A stretch of DNA of 42,594 bases from DAOPKN01 sp035391225 (GTDB lineage Bacteria > Thermotogota > Thermotogae > MWEM01), in NCBI GenBank assembly GCA_035391225.1, contig DAOPKN010000016.1, forward strand, positions 1 to 42,594. The letters run 5' to 3'. Below are positions 8,425-15,699 of this stretch, in pieces. Position 1 is the first letter of the stretch. Every line of letters starts with the position of its first letter. A model generated the notes under the pieces. That model saw only the letters and a list, made by a program, of their open reading frames with translations. It did not search any database and was not told the origin of the DNA. A program made the position numbers and the translations under genes.

Positions 8425-8430
8425 AGGAGG
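8425..8430 (+). promoter_or_regulatory. Ribosome binding site that sets a TTG start for rpsF
   Basis: A perfect AGGAGG, seven bases before TTG 8438. The upstream ATGs at 8387 and 8411 have no such site and would add residues not expected on S6. Confidence 0.8.
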
Positions 8431-8437
8431 TTTTGAG

Positions 8438-8875
8438 TTGAGAATTTACGAAATCATGTTCATCGTTGATCCACGAATCCCTGAGGAAGAACGGGAAAAA
8501 GCGGTGGAAAAGGTACAGAACAACATCGTGGAACGCGTGCGCGGCACGATTGAAAAGGTCGACCGTTGGGGTATTCGCAAGTTGGCGTACAAGCTTCCCA
8601 AGTCCAAGCTCAACGAGGGAGATTACAGCGTCATCCTTTTTCGCAGCGGAGGGGAAAAACTGGACGATTTGCGCACCTTGTTCCAGGTTACCCCCGAGCT
8701 CATCCGCTTCCAGATCGTGAGAAGGTTCGACATGGAGAAGGAAGAACGCAAGCAGCTTTTGAAGAACCGCGGAAAGGATTCCGTGGAAGTGGTGGAGGAA
8801 GTGGAAATCGAACAAGCCATCCCACCGGAAGAGCTGGAACCCGAGTTTGAAGTGGAGGATGAGGCCAAGCAATGA
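8438..8875 (+). CDS. rpsF: 30S ribosomal protein S6
   Basis: A 145-residue S6, the small-subunit protein that pairs with S18 on the platform of the 30S particle. With a TTG start the protein begins MRIYEIMFIVDP, which matches the usual S6 opening. The core continues with GTIEKVDRWGIRKLAY, the KLNEGDYSVILF strand and a C-terminal strand ending VRRFDMEKE (about residue 107). The last 35 or so residues are a strongly acidic tail rich in Glu, which makes it longer than typical S6 proteins; glutamate extensions on S6 are known in other bacteria. It is the first gene of an operon and overlaps ssb by four bases (ATGA), so the two are probably translationally coupled. Confidence 0.95.
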   Translation: MRIYEIMFIVDPRIPEEEREKAVEKVQNNIVERVRGTIEKVDRWGIRKLAYKLPKSKLNEGDYSVILFRSGGEKLDDLRTLFQVTPELIRFQIVRRFDMEKEERKQLLKNRGKDSVEVVEEVEIEQAIPPEELEPEFEVEDEAKQ

Positions 8876-9375
8876 GTATCTCGTACAACCGGGTCGTACT
8901 CGTTGGGAGGTTAACCCGAAATCCGGAAGAAAAGTACTCCACTTCTGGCACCCATATTGCCACGTTTCGGCTTGCGGTTGATCGGCCCGTTTTTTCGTCG
9001 CAAAAAGGAAGTGAACCCGTCACGGATTTTATCCCCATCACCACTTTTGGAAAAACCGCAGACTTCGTGAAATCGTACCTTTCCCAGGGACGGTTGGTGC
9101 TCGTGGAGGGGCGACTGCAGATTAGCCGTTTCAAAACCCAAGACGGGACCGACAAGTTCTTCACCGATGTCGTCGCCGACCAGGTGCGTTTCATGGAAAC
9201 GAAAGCCTCTGCGCAAACAGCCTCGCATTCCTACCCGGAAGAGACCTCGCAAGAGCCGTACTCCAAGGAGAGTTTCGACACCCCGGGAAAGAACGAGGAG
9301 AACGCGTACGAGGACAACCAGGTTGACGTGATGGACGGTCCGATGACATCCGATGATGACGAAGTACCTTTTTAA
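8872..9375 (+). CDS. ssb: Single-stranded DNA-binding protein
   Basis: A 167-residue SSB. The N-terminal 110 residues form the OB-fold (YNRVVLVGRLTRNPE, TFRLAVDRP, FIPITTFGKTADFVKSYLSQGRLVLVEGRL), which binds single-stranded DNA during replication and repair. The rest is a low-complexity, Gln/Ser/Asp/Glu-rich linker ending in the acidic tip DDDEVPF, the docking peptide for partner proteins. Gene order rpsF-ssb-rpsR is the classical one in bacteria. The ATG overlaps the rpsF stop by four bases. There is a 45-base gap to rpsR. No oddities. Confidence 0.97.
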   Translation: MSISYNRVVLVGRLTRNPEEKYSTSGTHIATFRLAVDRPVFSSQKGSEPVTDFIPITTFGKTADFVKSYLSQGRLVLVEGRLQISRFKTQDGTDKFFTDVVADQVRFMETKASAQTASHSYPEETSQEPYSKESFDTPGKNEENAYEDNQVDVMDGPMTSDDDEVPF

Positions 9376-9420
9376 GCAGCGCGAGTTCTTTTTTTACCGC
9401 GAACAGGGAGGAGAAATGTA

Positions 9421-9663
9421 ATGCCAAGACCAACTGACAAGAGGAAATTCCGCAGAAGAAAAATAAAAAAGTGCCAGCTGTGCTCCAAGAAGCAGGACTA
9501 CGTGGACTACAAAGATGTGAACTTCTTGAAAGAGTACATGAGCGACAAGGGAAAGATCATGCCCAAGCGCATCAATGGGAATTGCGCCAAGCACCAGAGG
9601 TTGATCAAGGCTGCCATCAAGCGAGCCCGGCAAATGGCACTGCTGCCGTTCACCCGCGACTGA
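9421..9663 (+). CDS. rpsR: 30S ribosomal protein S18
   Basis: An 80-residue S18, which contacts S6 on the 30S platform. The sequence has the basic N-terminus (KRKFRRRKIKKC), an N-terminal CxxC pair (KKCQLCSKK) plus a later Cys in NGNCAKHQ that could complete a zinc site, and the conserved KRINGNCAKHQRLIKAAIKRARQMALLPF core. The Cys-containing form is typical of zinc-binding S18 versions. A GGGAGG site sits just before the ATG. It is the last gene of the rpsF-ssb-rpsR operon; a terminator follows 55 bases downstream. Confidence 0.97.
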   Translation: MPRPTDKRKFRRRKIKKCQLCSKKQDYVDYKDVNFLKEYMSDKGKIMPKRINGNCAKHQRLIKAAIKRARQMALLPFTRD

Positions 9664-9717
9664 TTTTCCCCGAATTCGAACCATAACTGAATAGAACCTG
9701 TGGCAGAGAATAGAGCG

Positions 9718-9749
9718 CGCCGCAACCGTGGAATCGGTTGCGGCGTTTT
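9718..9749 (+). terminator. Intrinsic terminator between rpsR and the glycerol-3-phosphate dehydrogenase genes
   Basis: A perfect 11-base-pair stem (9718-9728 with 9735-9745), a six-base loop and four T residues. It ends only 18 bases before the ATG of the next gene, leaving no room for a promoter between. It therefore either terminates the rpsF operon leakily or acts as an attenuator in the leader of the dehydrogenase genes. Confidence 0.85.
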
Positions 9750-9767
9750 GCATGAAGGAGGGTACGG

Positions 9768-11228
9768 ATGGAGAGAAAGTTGAACGTGGTTGTGGTTGGC
9801 GGTGGGGTGATCGGAGCTCTCATCGCGAGAGAATTTTCGCGCTACGAGTGCGAACTAACCCTGATCGAAAAGGAATTGGATGTGGGTTGGGGTGTTTCCA
9901 AGGCCAATTCTGCGATTTTGCATGGGGGGTACGACGATCCCCCGGGTTCGGTCCGCGCACGTTTCTGTTTTCCCGGGAACCAGATGTACGACCAGCTGCA
10001 GAGCGAACTACACTTTGACCTGAAACGTACCGGCTCCTACGTGCTGGCATTCCGCCCCAGCGAACTCCCGGTTTTGGACGAACTCATGCAAAAAGCCCGG
10101 GAAAACGGGGTCGAAGGCTGTGCCATCCATTCGCGGGAACAAGTGTTGGCGCGAGAACCCAACGTTCGACCGGACGTGGAGGCAGGATTCTTCTGCCCAC
10201 AAGCCGGAATAACCGAACCATGGATGGTTGCCATCACCGCGGTGGAAAGTGCCAAAAAGAATGGATTGCAGTTGCGCTTGGGAGAAGAAGTGAACGGAGT
10301 CCAAACGGTGGAAGAACAGGGAAAGAGGAAAGTGGTGTCGGTGCAGACCCCCAGTGCAACGTATCCGTGCGACATCGTGGTAAACGCGGCGGGACTTTTC
10401 TCCGACGAGATCTCGCGCATGGCGGGTGCCCCCTGCCCCGAACTGTACCCGCGAAAAGGTGAATACATCCTTCTCGACAAGAAACCAGCCCCGTTGGTGC
10501 AAACCATCTTGTTTCCCGTGCCAGACAAGGTGTCGAAGGGAATACTCGTGTTGCCCACGGTTGATGGGGGAACGCTGCTGGGTCCCACTGCCCAAGACAT
10601 GGACCCCGATCGAAAAGAAGACACTTCCACCACATCCGAAGGGTTCGCCCAGATCTTCGACCATACGATCCGAATGGTGAACGGCATCGACCTTTCCAAG
10701 ACCGTGAAAACATTTTCCGGTCTTCGCCCCGAAAGCCCCCAAAAAGACTTCGTGCTGGAAAAAACCCCCGTGGAAGGGTTTTTCAACGCTGCGGCCATGC
10801 GCTCTCCCGCGCTCACTTCAGCCCCAGCCATTGCCCGGTACGTGGTGGAAGACCTCGTCATCGAGCAAGCGGGATTCCCGCTGCAACGGAAAATCTTTTT
10901 CGATCCTTTTATCAAACCTTACGCCAAGGTGTCCGAGCTTGGGCCGGAAGAATGGGAGAAAAAGGTGCGGCAAGACCCGCGATTTGGCAAGATGATCTGC
11001 GTGTGCAACGAGATCACCGAGGGAGAAATCCTGGAAGCCATCGAAAGGGGAGCCACTACGATCGATGGAGTGAAATTCCGAACCCGGGCGTCTTTTGGAA
11101 GGTGCCAGGGGGGGTTTTGCCTTCCCCGCATCGTGGAAATACTGGCACGCGAACTACGTTTGCCCGAAGACGAGGTGCGCTATCGTTCGGGAGCCTCCAC
11201 TCTGCTGGGAAAGAAGGTGCGATCATGA
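9768..11228 (+). CDS. FAD-dependent glycerol-3-phosphate dehydrogenase-type subunit with BFD-like [2Fe-2S] domain
   Basis: A 486-residue flavoprotein of the DAO/GlpA family. The FAD-binding motif VVVGGGVIGALIARE is at 7-21; SKANSAILHGGYD (about 44-56) is the active-site region typical of GlpA-like enzymes, and GLRPESP (about 323-329) is near the substrate pocket. The C-terminal 80 residues are a BFD-type domain with four Cys: 411 and 413 (ICVC) and 446 and 451 (GRCQGGFC), which should hold a [2Fe-2S] cluster. It is the first of three overlapping genes, followed by an FAD/NAD oxidoreductase and a DUF1667 protein; this order is known in Thermotoga and Firmicutes and is linked to glycerol-3-phosphate oxidation. 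A GAAGGAGGG site precedes the ATG. The specific substrate is inferred from family and context. Confidence 0.88.
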   Translation: MERKLNVVVVGGGVIGALIAREFSRYECELTLIEKELDVGWGVSKANSAILHGGYDDPPGSVRARFCFPGNQMYDQLQSELHFDLKRTGSYVLAFRPSELPVLDELMQKARENGVEGCAIHSREQVLAREPNVRPDVEAGFFCPQAGITEPWMVAITAVESAKKNGLQLRLGEEVNGVQTVEEQGKRKVVSVQTPSATYPCDIVVNAAGLFSDEISRMAGAPCPELYPRKGEYILLDKKPAPLVQTILFPVPDKVSKGILVLPTVDGGTLLGPTAQDMDPDRKEDTSTTSEGFAQIFDHTIRMVNGIDLSKTVKTFSGLRPESPQKDFVLEKTPVEGFFNAAAMRSPALTSAPAIARYVVEDLVIEQAGFPLQRKIFFDPFIKPYAKVSELGPEEWEKKVRQDPRFGKMICVCNEITEGEILEAIERGATTIDGVKFRTRASFGRCQGGFCLPRIVEILARELRLPEDEVRYRSGASTLLGKKVRS

Positions 11229-12484
11229 GAACGCTGGAACTGGATTCCTTGGTGATTGGCGGAGGTGCAGCCGGAATGGCTGCCGCCGTGGAATGCGCCG
11301 AACGCGGGTGCAAGACCGTCCTCGTGGAGCGGGAAGCCAGCACGGGGGGGGTTCTGAACCAGTGTATCCATAACGGTTTTGGCCTCCACGTGTTCAAAGA
11401 AGAGCTTACCGGACCCGAGTACGCCCACCTTTTCCAGAAACAGATGGCGGATCGTGGCATCGACGTGCATCCGGACCGTTTCGTACTGAAGGTGGACCCC
11501 CAGAAAAAAGAAGTCATCACCATCGGGGCTTCGGGTGCAACCTGCTACAAACCCAACGCGCTGATCATGACCACCGGCGCAAGGGAGAGATCTTTCGCAA
11601 ATCTCCGGATTCCTGGAACGCGACCCTCGGGCATTTTCACGGCGGGGGTGGCCCAACGTTTCGTGAACCTGCAAAACCGGCTTCCCGGAAAGAAGGCCTT
11701 CATCCTTGGCTCGGGAGACATCGGGTTGATCATGGCCCGAAGGCTCACGCTTGAGGGGATGGAAGTGCTGGGTGTAGCGGAGCTGATGCCTTTCCCCGGA
11801 GGGTTGGCCCGAAACATCAGCCAGTGTCTCGACGATTTCGATATCCCCCTGTACCTCTCCACGAGCGTCGTGGAAGTGCATGGAAAGGAACGCTTGAACG
11901 CCATAACCCTTGCCCGTTTCGACCCGGGAACCGGCAAGGTGCTTCCGGGAACCCGCAAGACCATCGAGGTAGACACCTTGATTCTATCCGTAGGGTTGCT
12001 CCCCCAGAACGAATTGATCGAAGATTTTTGCGAAGTGGATGCCATCAACCGGGGAGTGCGGGTGGACAGCATGATGCGAACCTCCAATCCCTGGATTTTT
12101 GCCGCCGGAAACAACGTGACGGTGTATGATCTCGTGGATTTCGTGACGCTGGATGCCAAGTTCGCGGGCCAAATGGCGGCGACAATCATCAAGGGGGGGA
12201 GACTGGCACAAAGCGCCATACCCCTCAAACGCGGAAAGAATGTGGGTGCCATGACCCCGGGGAAAGTGTGTGCCGGTGGAAATCCCTTCACGATTTTCCT
12301 GCGTTCGCGAAAGGTCATGGAAAAGGGAAGGATCGAGCTGGGCCCCGGCCTTTTGTCGCGTGTGCACATGGGCATTCGCCCCAGTGAAATGCTCGAAGTC
12401 AAGGTGACGCAGGGGCACCTGGAGAAGATCCAGCAGATGGGTTGGAAGGAACTCACGATTTCCTTGGAAGAGGTGGAAGCATGA
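11225..12484 (+). CDS. FAD/NAD(P)-dependent oxidoreductase, partner of the GlpA-like subunit
   Basis: A 419-residue pyridine nucleotide-disulfide oxidoreductase-like flavoprotein. It has an N-terminal FAD motif (VIGGGAAGMAAA, about 9-20), VLNQCIHNGFG (about 44-54), the TTGARERSF signature (about 117-125), a second dinucleotide motif GSGDIGLIMARRL (about 160-172) and the C-terminal FAD segment IFAAGNNVTVYDLVD (about 296-310). It starts at an ATG overlapping the stop of the previous gene (ATGA), and its own stop overlaps the next start in the same way, so the three products are likely made together and form a complex. In that complex this subunit probably passes electrons between FAD and a nicotinamide or other carrier. 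An open frame extends upstream to 10952 inside the previous gene, but it carries no start signal. Confidence 0.88.
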   Translation: MRTLELDSLVIGGGAAGMAAAVECAERGCKTVLVEREASTGGVLNQCIHNGFGLHVFKEELTGPEYAHLFQKQMADRGIDVHPDRFVLKVDPQKKEVITIGASGATCYKPNALIMTTGARERSFANLRIPGTRPSGIFTAGVAQRFVNLQNRLPGKKAFILGSGDIGLIMARRLTLEGMEVLGVAELMPFPGGLARNISQCLDDFDIPLYLSTSVVEVHGKERLNAITLARFDPGTGKVLPGTRKTIEVDTLILSVGLLPQNELIEDFCEVDAINRGVRVDSMMRTSNPWIFAAGNNVTVYDLVDFVTLDAKFAGQMAATIIKGGRLAQSAIPLKRGKNVGAMTPGKVCAGGNPFTIFLRSRKVMEKGRIELGPGLLSRVHMGIRPSEMLEVKVTQGHLEKIQQMGWKELTISLEEVEA

Positions 12485-12849
12485 AAAGCAAGAAAATGGT
12501 CTGCATATCTTGCCCACTGGGTTGCACGTTAGCGGTTTCGTACTCCGAGGATGGGAAAGAAATCGCGGTTTCCGGAAACCGTTGCCCACGGGGAGTAACC
12601 TATGCGGAACACGAAATCCGTGACCCGCGAAGGGTCGTGACGTCCAATGTGAAAGTCTTGGGCGGAGAATGGCCCCTCGCCTCGGTGAAAACAACGGGCC
12701 CCATTCCCAAGGATCGTATCCGTGACCTGGTCCAGCTGCTTGTACCCCTGGAAATTTCTGCTCCGGTTTCCATTGGTACCAAGGTGCTGGAAAACGTCTT
12801 CCAATCGGGTGAAGACGTAGTGGTGACCCGTGAAGTGAAAAAGCTGTAG
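12481..12849 (+). CDS. DUF1667 protein, small cysteine-rich redox subunit
   Basis: A 122-residue protein of the DUF1667 family, which accompanies the two flavoproteins upstream in many anaerobes. Four Cys are visible: 8, 11 and 15 in VCISCPLGC and 35 in GNRCPRG. This spacing suits an iron-sulfur or zinc site and resembles the N-terminus of molybdopterin-oxidoreductase-type Fe-S domains. The remainder contains VTSNVKVLGG and VSIGTKVLENVF. It begins at an ATG overlapping the preceding stop (ATGA). It probably provides an electron-transfer site for the glycerol-3-phosphate dehydrogenase complex, though its exact role is not established. A bidirectional terminator follows. Confidence 0.88.
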   Translation: MKSKKMVCISCPLGCTLAVSYSEDGKEIAVSGNRCPRGVTYAEHEIRDPRRVVTSNVKVLGGEWPLASVKTTGPIPKDRIRDLVQLLVPLEISAPVSIGTKVLENVFQSGEDVVVTREVKKL

Positions 12850-12868
12850 CACATAGCCCCGTTTGTGG

Positions 12869-12910
12869 AAAAAAAAAGAAGCCCGCCATTTGCCCGCGGG
12901 CTTCTTTCTT
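12869..12910. terminator. Bidirectional intrinsic terminator
   Basis: An 11-base-pair stem (12876-12886 with 12896-12906) with a nine-base loop. T residues follow on the plus strand (TTTCTT) and a nine-base A-run precedes it, which becomes a T-run on the minus strand. It separates the convergent glycerol-3-phosphate dehydrogenase module and malG and should serve both. Confidence 0.9.
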
Positions 12911-12915
12911 GGGGG

Positions 12916-15699
12916 TTAGCCCTTCACAGCGCCGGTTGTCAAACCGCCTACCAGGTGGCGTTGCATGCTCAGGAAGACGATTAACATGGGAATGGCTCCC
13001 AGGAGCGCAGCGGCGGTAAACAAACCCCATTCCATTTGGTAGGGACCGTTGGAGAAGGACTGTAACCCCACCGCGTACGTGTAGTTGTCTGGCCTTTGCA
13101 AGATAATCCGGGCAAGCACGAACTCGCTGTAGGTGCCGAAGAACACCAAGATGAAAATGACCGCCAGGATGGGGCGCGCAAGGGGGAGAACGATCCTCCA
13201 GAACGTCTGGAAACGGGTTGCACCGTCGATCATGGCGGATTCTTCCATGGAGTCGGGGATGGTGTCGAAGTATCCCTTCAGAAGCCACATGTTGAACGCC
13301 ACTTGCCCCATGTACACGAAAATTAGCCCACCCAACGTGTCCAATCCCATTCCCGGGATGTATTTCCCCATGATTTGGAGCAAGGTATACAGGGCGATCA
13401 TGCCCATCACGGTGGGGAACATCTGGATCAAGAGCAGGAATAGTAGCCCGTTTCGCCTTCCGGGGAAACGCATACGGCTAAAGGGATAGGCGCCAAGGGC
13501 ACACACGATGACCGTTGCGGCAGCCGAGATCCCGGCGACCAGGACGCTGTTCACCAGCCACATCAGGAATTTTTGCTCGGGCTTCTTCTCCCACATTTGC
13601 AGGAAGTAGAAGAGCTGCTTGTCGATGAAGCGTAACGAAGAACGGATGGAGCCAAACTCCTCCATTTGGGAGAAGTCGTTTGCCTTACGCGCAATGCGGT
13701 TCAGTACGGCGGAATACGACTCGTACCCACTGGAATACAGGTCTTGGATCTCCGAAAGTTCCAGCGCTTGAATAGTGGCCCCGGAAAGCTTCAGGGAAAG
13801 GTAAACCCCCTTGCGCTGGTCAAAAGCGGCCAACTTACTCCGAATCAACCCCACTCGCTCCTTGATATTTGCCTTTTGCAAAGTGTAGGACTCCACGAAA
13901 GAATGCAAGTCCCATGCCAGGAGTACATCGTTGCAGGAGGGCGAAAAGGAGAGGTTCATCTCCTGGGCTCGCAAAGCATGGTCGTCCAGGAAATCCTGGT
14001 ACGTGTTGACCCACGAAGCGGCTTGCGGGAACGTGGTGATCTCCAACAGTTGCTGCGAAAGCAAGAATACCCCCAGGGAAAGGGAAGCGAACTCCTCCGA
14101 TGCGCGGGCGGCTACCCATTGTTGCTCCCGTTCGGGGAGCCGGGAAGTGGCGCTGGATAGTTGGTCCTGTAGGGCTTGCTTTTGTTGCGTGACCCCGGCC
14201 ACTTGCGCGCGCTGTTCCTCCAGTACTGCCATGGTTTCCCGAACGTCCTCCAGTGACAAAAGGATGGACTGGTTGGTGGCGAGAAGCACACCCATGGTAT
14301 CTCGAATCGCCGCATTTCCCCCGTGCTCCAAAACCGCATCCTTGTTGGGAAGCCATTGTTCCAGCGAAGTGAGCAGGGAATCCATGTTTCGCGAGAATTC
14401 CGGTGCCGAAGAAATGGAAAGAAGTGTCCCGCGGTTTTTCGCGAAGAAGTCATGGATACCTTGCAGGTTGGAGAAGGCAGTTTCCACTTTCCCCGCGAAG
14501 AAAGGATCCGTGGATGGTTGGGGTTCGGTGGTATCGATGGAGGAAAGAAGCGGAAGGGTATCGTTGAAAAAAGAAGCATTGGAAAGGATTTGACTTGTCA
14601 AGAATACCAGCCGCTCTTCGTTCGTGTTTTGCTGGGAGAGAAGCTCGTCCGCTTCCAACTGCTTTTGCAAGAGGGAATTTTGCAGGGAGGCAATGGAATT
14701 CTGCAACTGCTCGTATTCCTGGATCGGCTGCAAGTATTCGCCTTGGGATTGGGCAGAAAGGGTTTGCTTTTGCTCGCTCACGGCGCTGGTGTACTGTTCC
14801 CAGCTCGATTCCACTTCCCGGGCGGTATCCTTGCAGAACGTGACCATTTCCTCCCAGCTGGACTGGATGGTTTCCGCGAAAAGGCTATCCACGCGGTTTC
14901 CGATGGGATTCAAAAGTTTGACCGACACGTCTCGGAACCATCGGGAATAGGAGAAATCCATTTGCCCAAACAGTGCTTCGGTGCGTTCTCGTGCTTGTTG
15001 AAGCAGGGTAAGGGCTTCTGGATCCTGTGCCAGGGTAGTTTCCCACTGGCTCCATGCGGGGTCAAGAGAATCCAGGAACACCTGCACCTGGGTTTGCGCA
15101 GCGGTGAAAGCGTTGTACAGTTCCGGGAATTCCTGCTGGAAAAGGGGAAGGAACTTCTCGGAGTCCTCTCCCCCTTCGAGGGAGCTCAAAAGCATGCTGC
15201 GGTACACGGAAGAATGGTTTTGCTGTGATCTCTGCCGCGCGGCTTCCGAAACTTGGAGAAGAAGCTGGGATTGGGAAGGCTTGCTCTCCAGGAATGCGGC
15301 CATCGCGGTACTTTTCTGGTCCTCCAAGAAAGAAGAAATCTTGTCGATCCGGGTATCCATGTCGTCGAAGAATTCCTCGGAACGATCCAGTTGTTGGTTT
15401 ACGCGGGCGATATCCTTATCCAGCTTCTTCTCCAACTGTTGCTGGGTTTTTTCCGCATAGCCCTCCGAAAGGTTCAGGATATTGGTCATGTCGTTGAAGA
15501 CAACGGGGAGGTTCTGGGCGGGGAAGAGTAAGTCCACGTAATTCTGCAACGTATACCGGTTTCCAAGGATCTTATTGGAAAAGGCCGCATTGTCCCGGCG
15601 CACGGAGGTGGAGGCGACCCAAAAAAGGGGGAAAAGCACAACCACCAAGATGATTGCAAGTGCGATATGGTGCGGCCAGTACCGTTTCCGCCGAATCAT
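12916..15699 (-). CDS. malG: MalG-type sugar ABC transporter permease with a giant internal insert
   Basis: A 927-residue permease. One membrane helix lies at the N-terminus (about 10-30), and a conserved MalG-like segment reaches about residue 60. The normal permease core resumes only near 710 and holds the remaining helices and the EAA loop (EESAMIDGATRFQTF, about 819-833), which docks on the ATPase. Between them lie some 640 residues rich in Gln, Glu, Ser and Leu with heptad-like coiled-coil stretches (for example 80-135 and 490-560). E. coli MalG is 296 residues; a large insert at this point is a known trait of Thermotoga MalG. The insert should sit outside the cytoplasmic membrane. The ATG overlaps the malF stop (TAATG). 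The ATPase gene (malK) is not in the window. The substrate is probably maltose, maltodextrin or trehalose. Confidence 0.93.
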   Translation of the reverse strand: MIRRKRYWPHHIALAIILVVVLFPLFWVASTSVRRDNAAFSNKILGNRYTLQNYVDLLFPAQNLPVVFNDMTNILNLSEGYAEKTQQQLEKKLDKDIARVNQQLDRSEEFFDDMDTRIDKISSFLEDQKSTAMAAFLESKPSQSQLLLQVSEAARQRSQQNHSSVYRSMLLSSLEGGEDSEKFLPLFQQEFPELYNAFTAAQTQVQVFLDSLDPAWSQWETTLAQDPEALTLLQQARERTEALFGQMDFSYSRWFRDVSVKLLNPIGNRVDSLFAETIQSSWEEMVTFCKDTAREVESSWEQYTSAVSEQKQTLSAQSQGEYLQPIQEYEQLQNSIASLQNSLLQKQLEADELLSQQNTNEERLVFLTSQILSNASFFNDTLPLLSSIDTTEPQPSTDPFFAGKVETAFSNLQGIHDFFAKNRGTLLSISSAPEFSRNMDSLLTSLEQWLPNKDAVLEHGGNAAIRDTMGVLLATNQSILLSLEDVRETMAVLEEQRAQVAGVTQQKQALQDQLSSATSRLPEREQQWVAARASEEFASLSLGVFLLSQQLLEITTFPQAASWVNTYQDFLDDHALRAQEMNLSFSPSCNDVLLAWDLHSFVESYTLQKANIKERVGLIRSKLAAFDQRKGVYLSLKLSGATIQALELSEIQDLYSSGYESYSAVLNRIARKANDFSQMEEFGSIRSSLRFIDKQLFYFLQMWEKKPEQKFLMWLVNSVLVAGISAAATVIVCALGAYPFSRMRFPGRRNGLLFLLLIQMFPTVMGMIALYTLLQIMGKYIPGMGLDTLGGLIFVYMGQVAFNMWLLKGYFDTIPDSMEESAMIDGATRFQTFWRIVLPLARPILAVIFILVFFGTYSEFVLARIILQRPDNYTYAVGLQSFSNGPYQMEWGLFTAAALLGAIPMLIVFLSMQRHLVGGLTTGAVKG

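Noticed and set aside
10952..11224. Upstream extension of the second flavoprotein gene
   Set aside because: It overlaps the [2Fe-2S] domain of the preceding gene in another frame; the ATG overlapping the stop codon at 11225 is the proper start.
11984..13288. Minus-strand open frame of 434 codons across the glycerol-3-phosphate dehydrogenase genes and malG
   Set aside because: It crosses a strong bidirectional terminator and two real genes in the wrong frame, with no recognisable domain.
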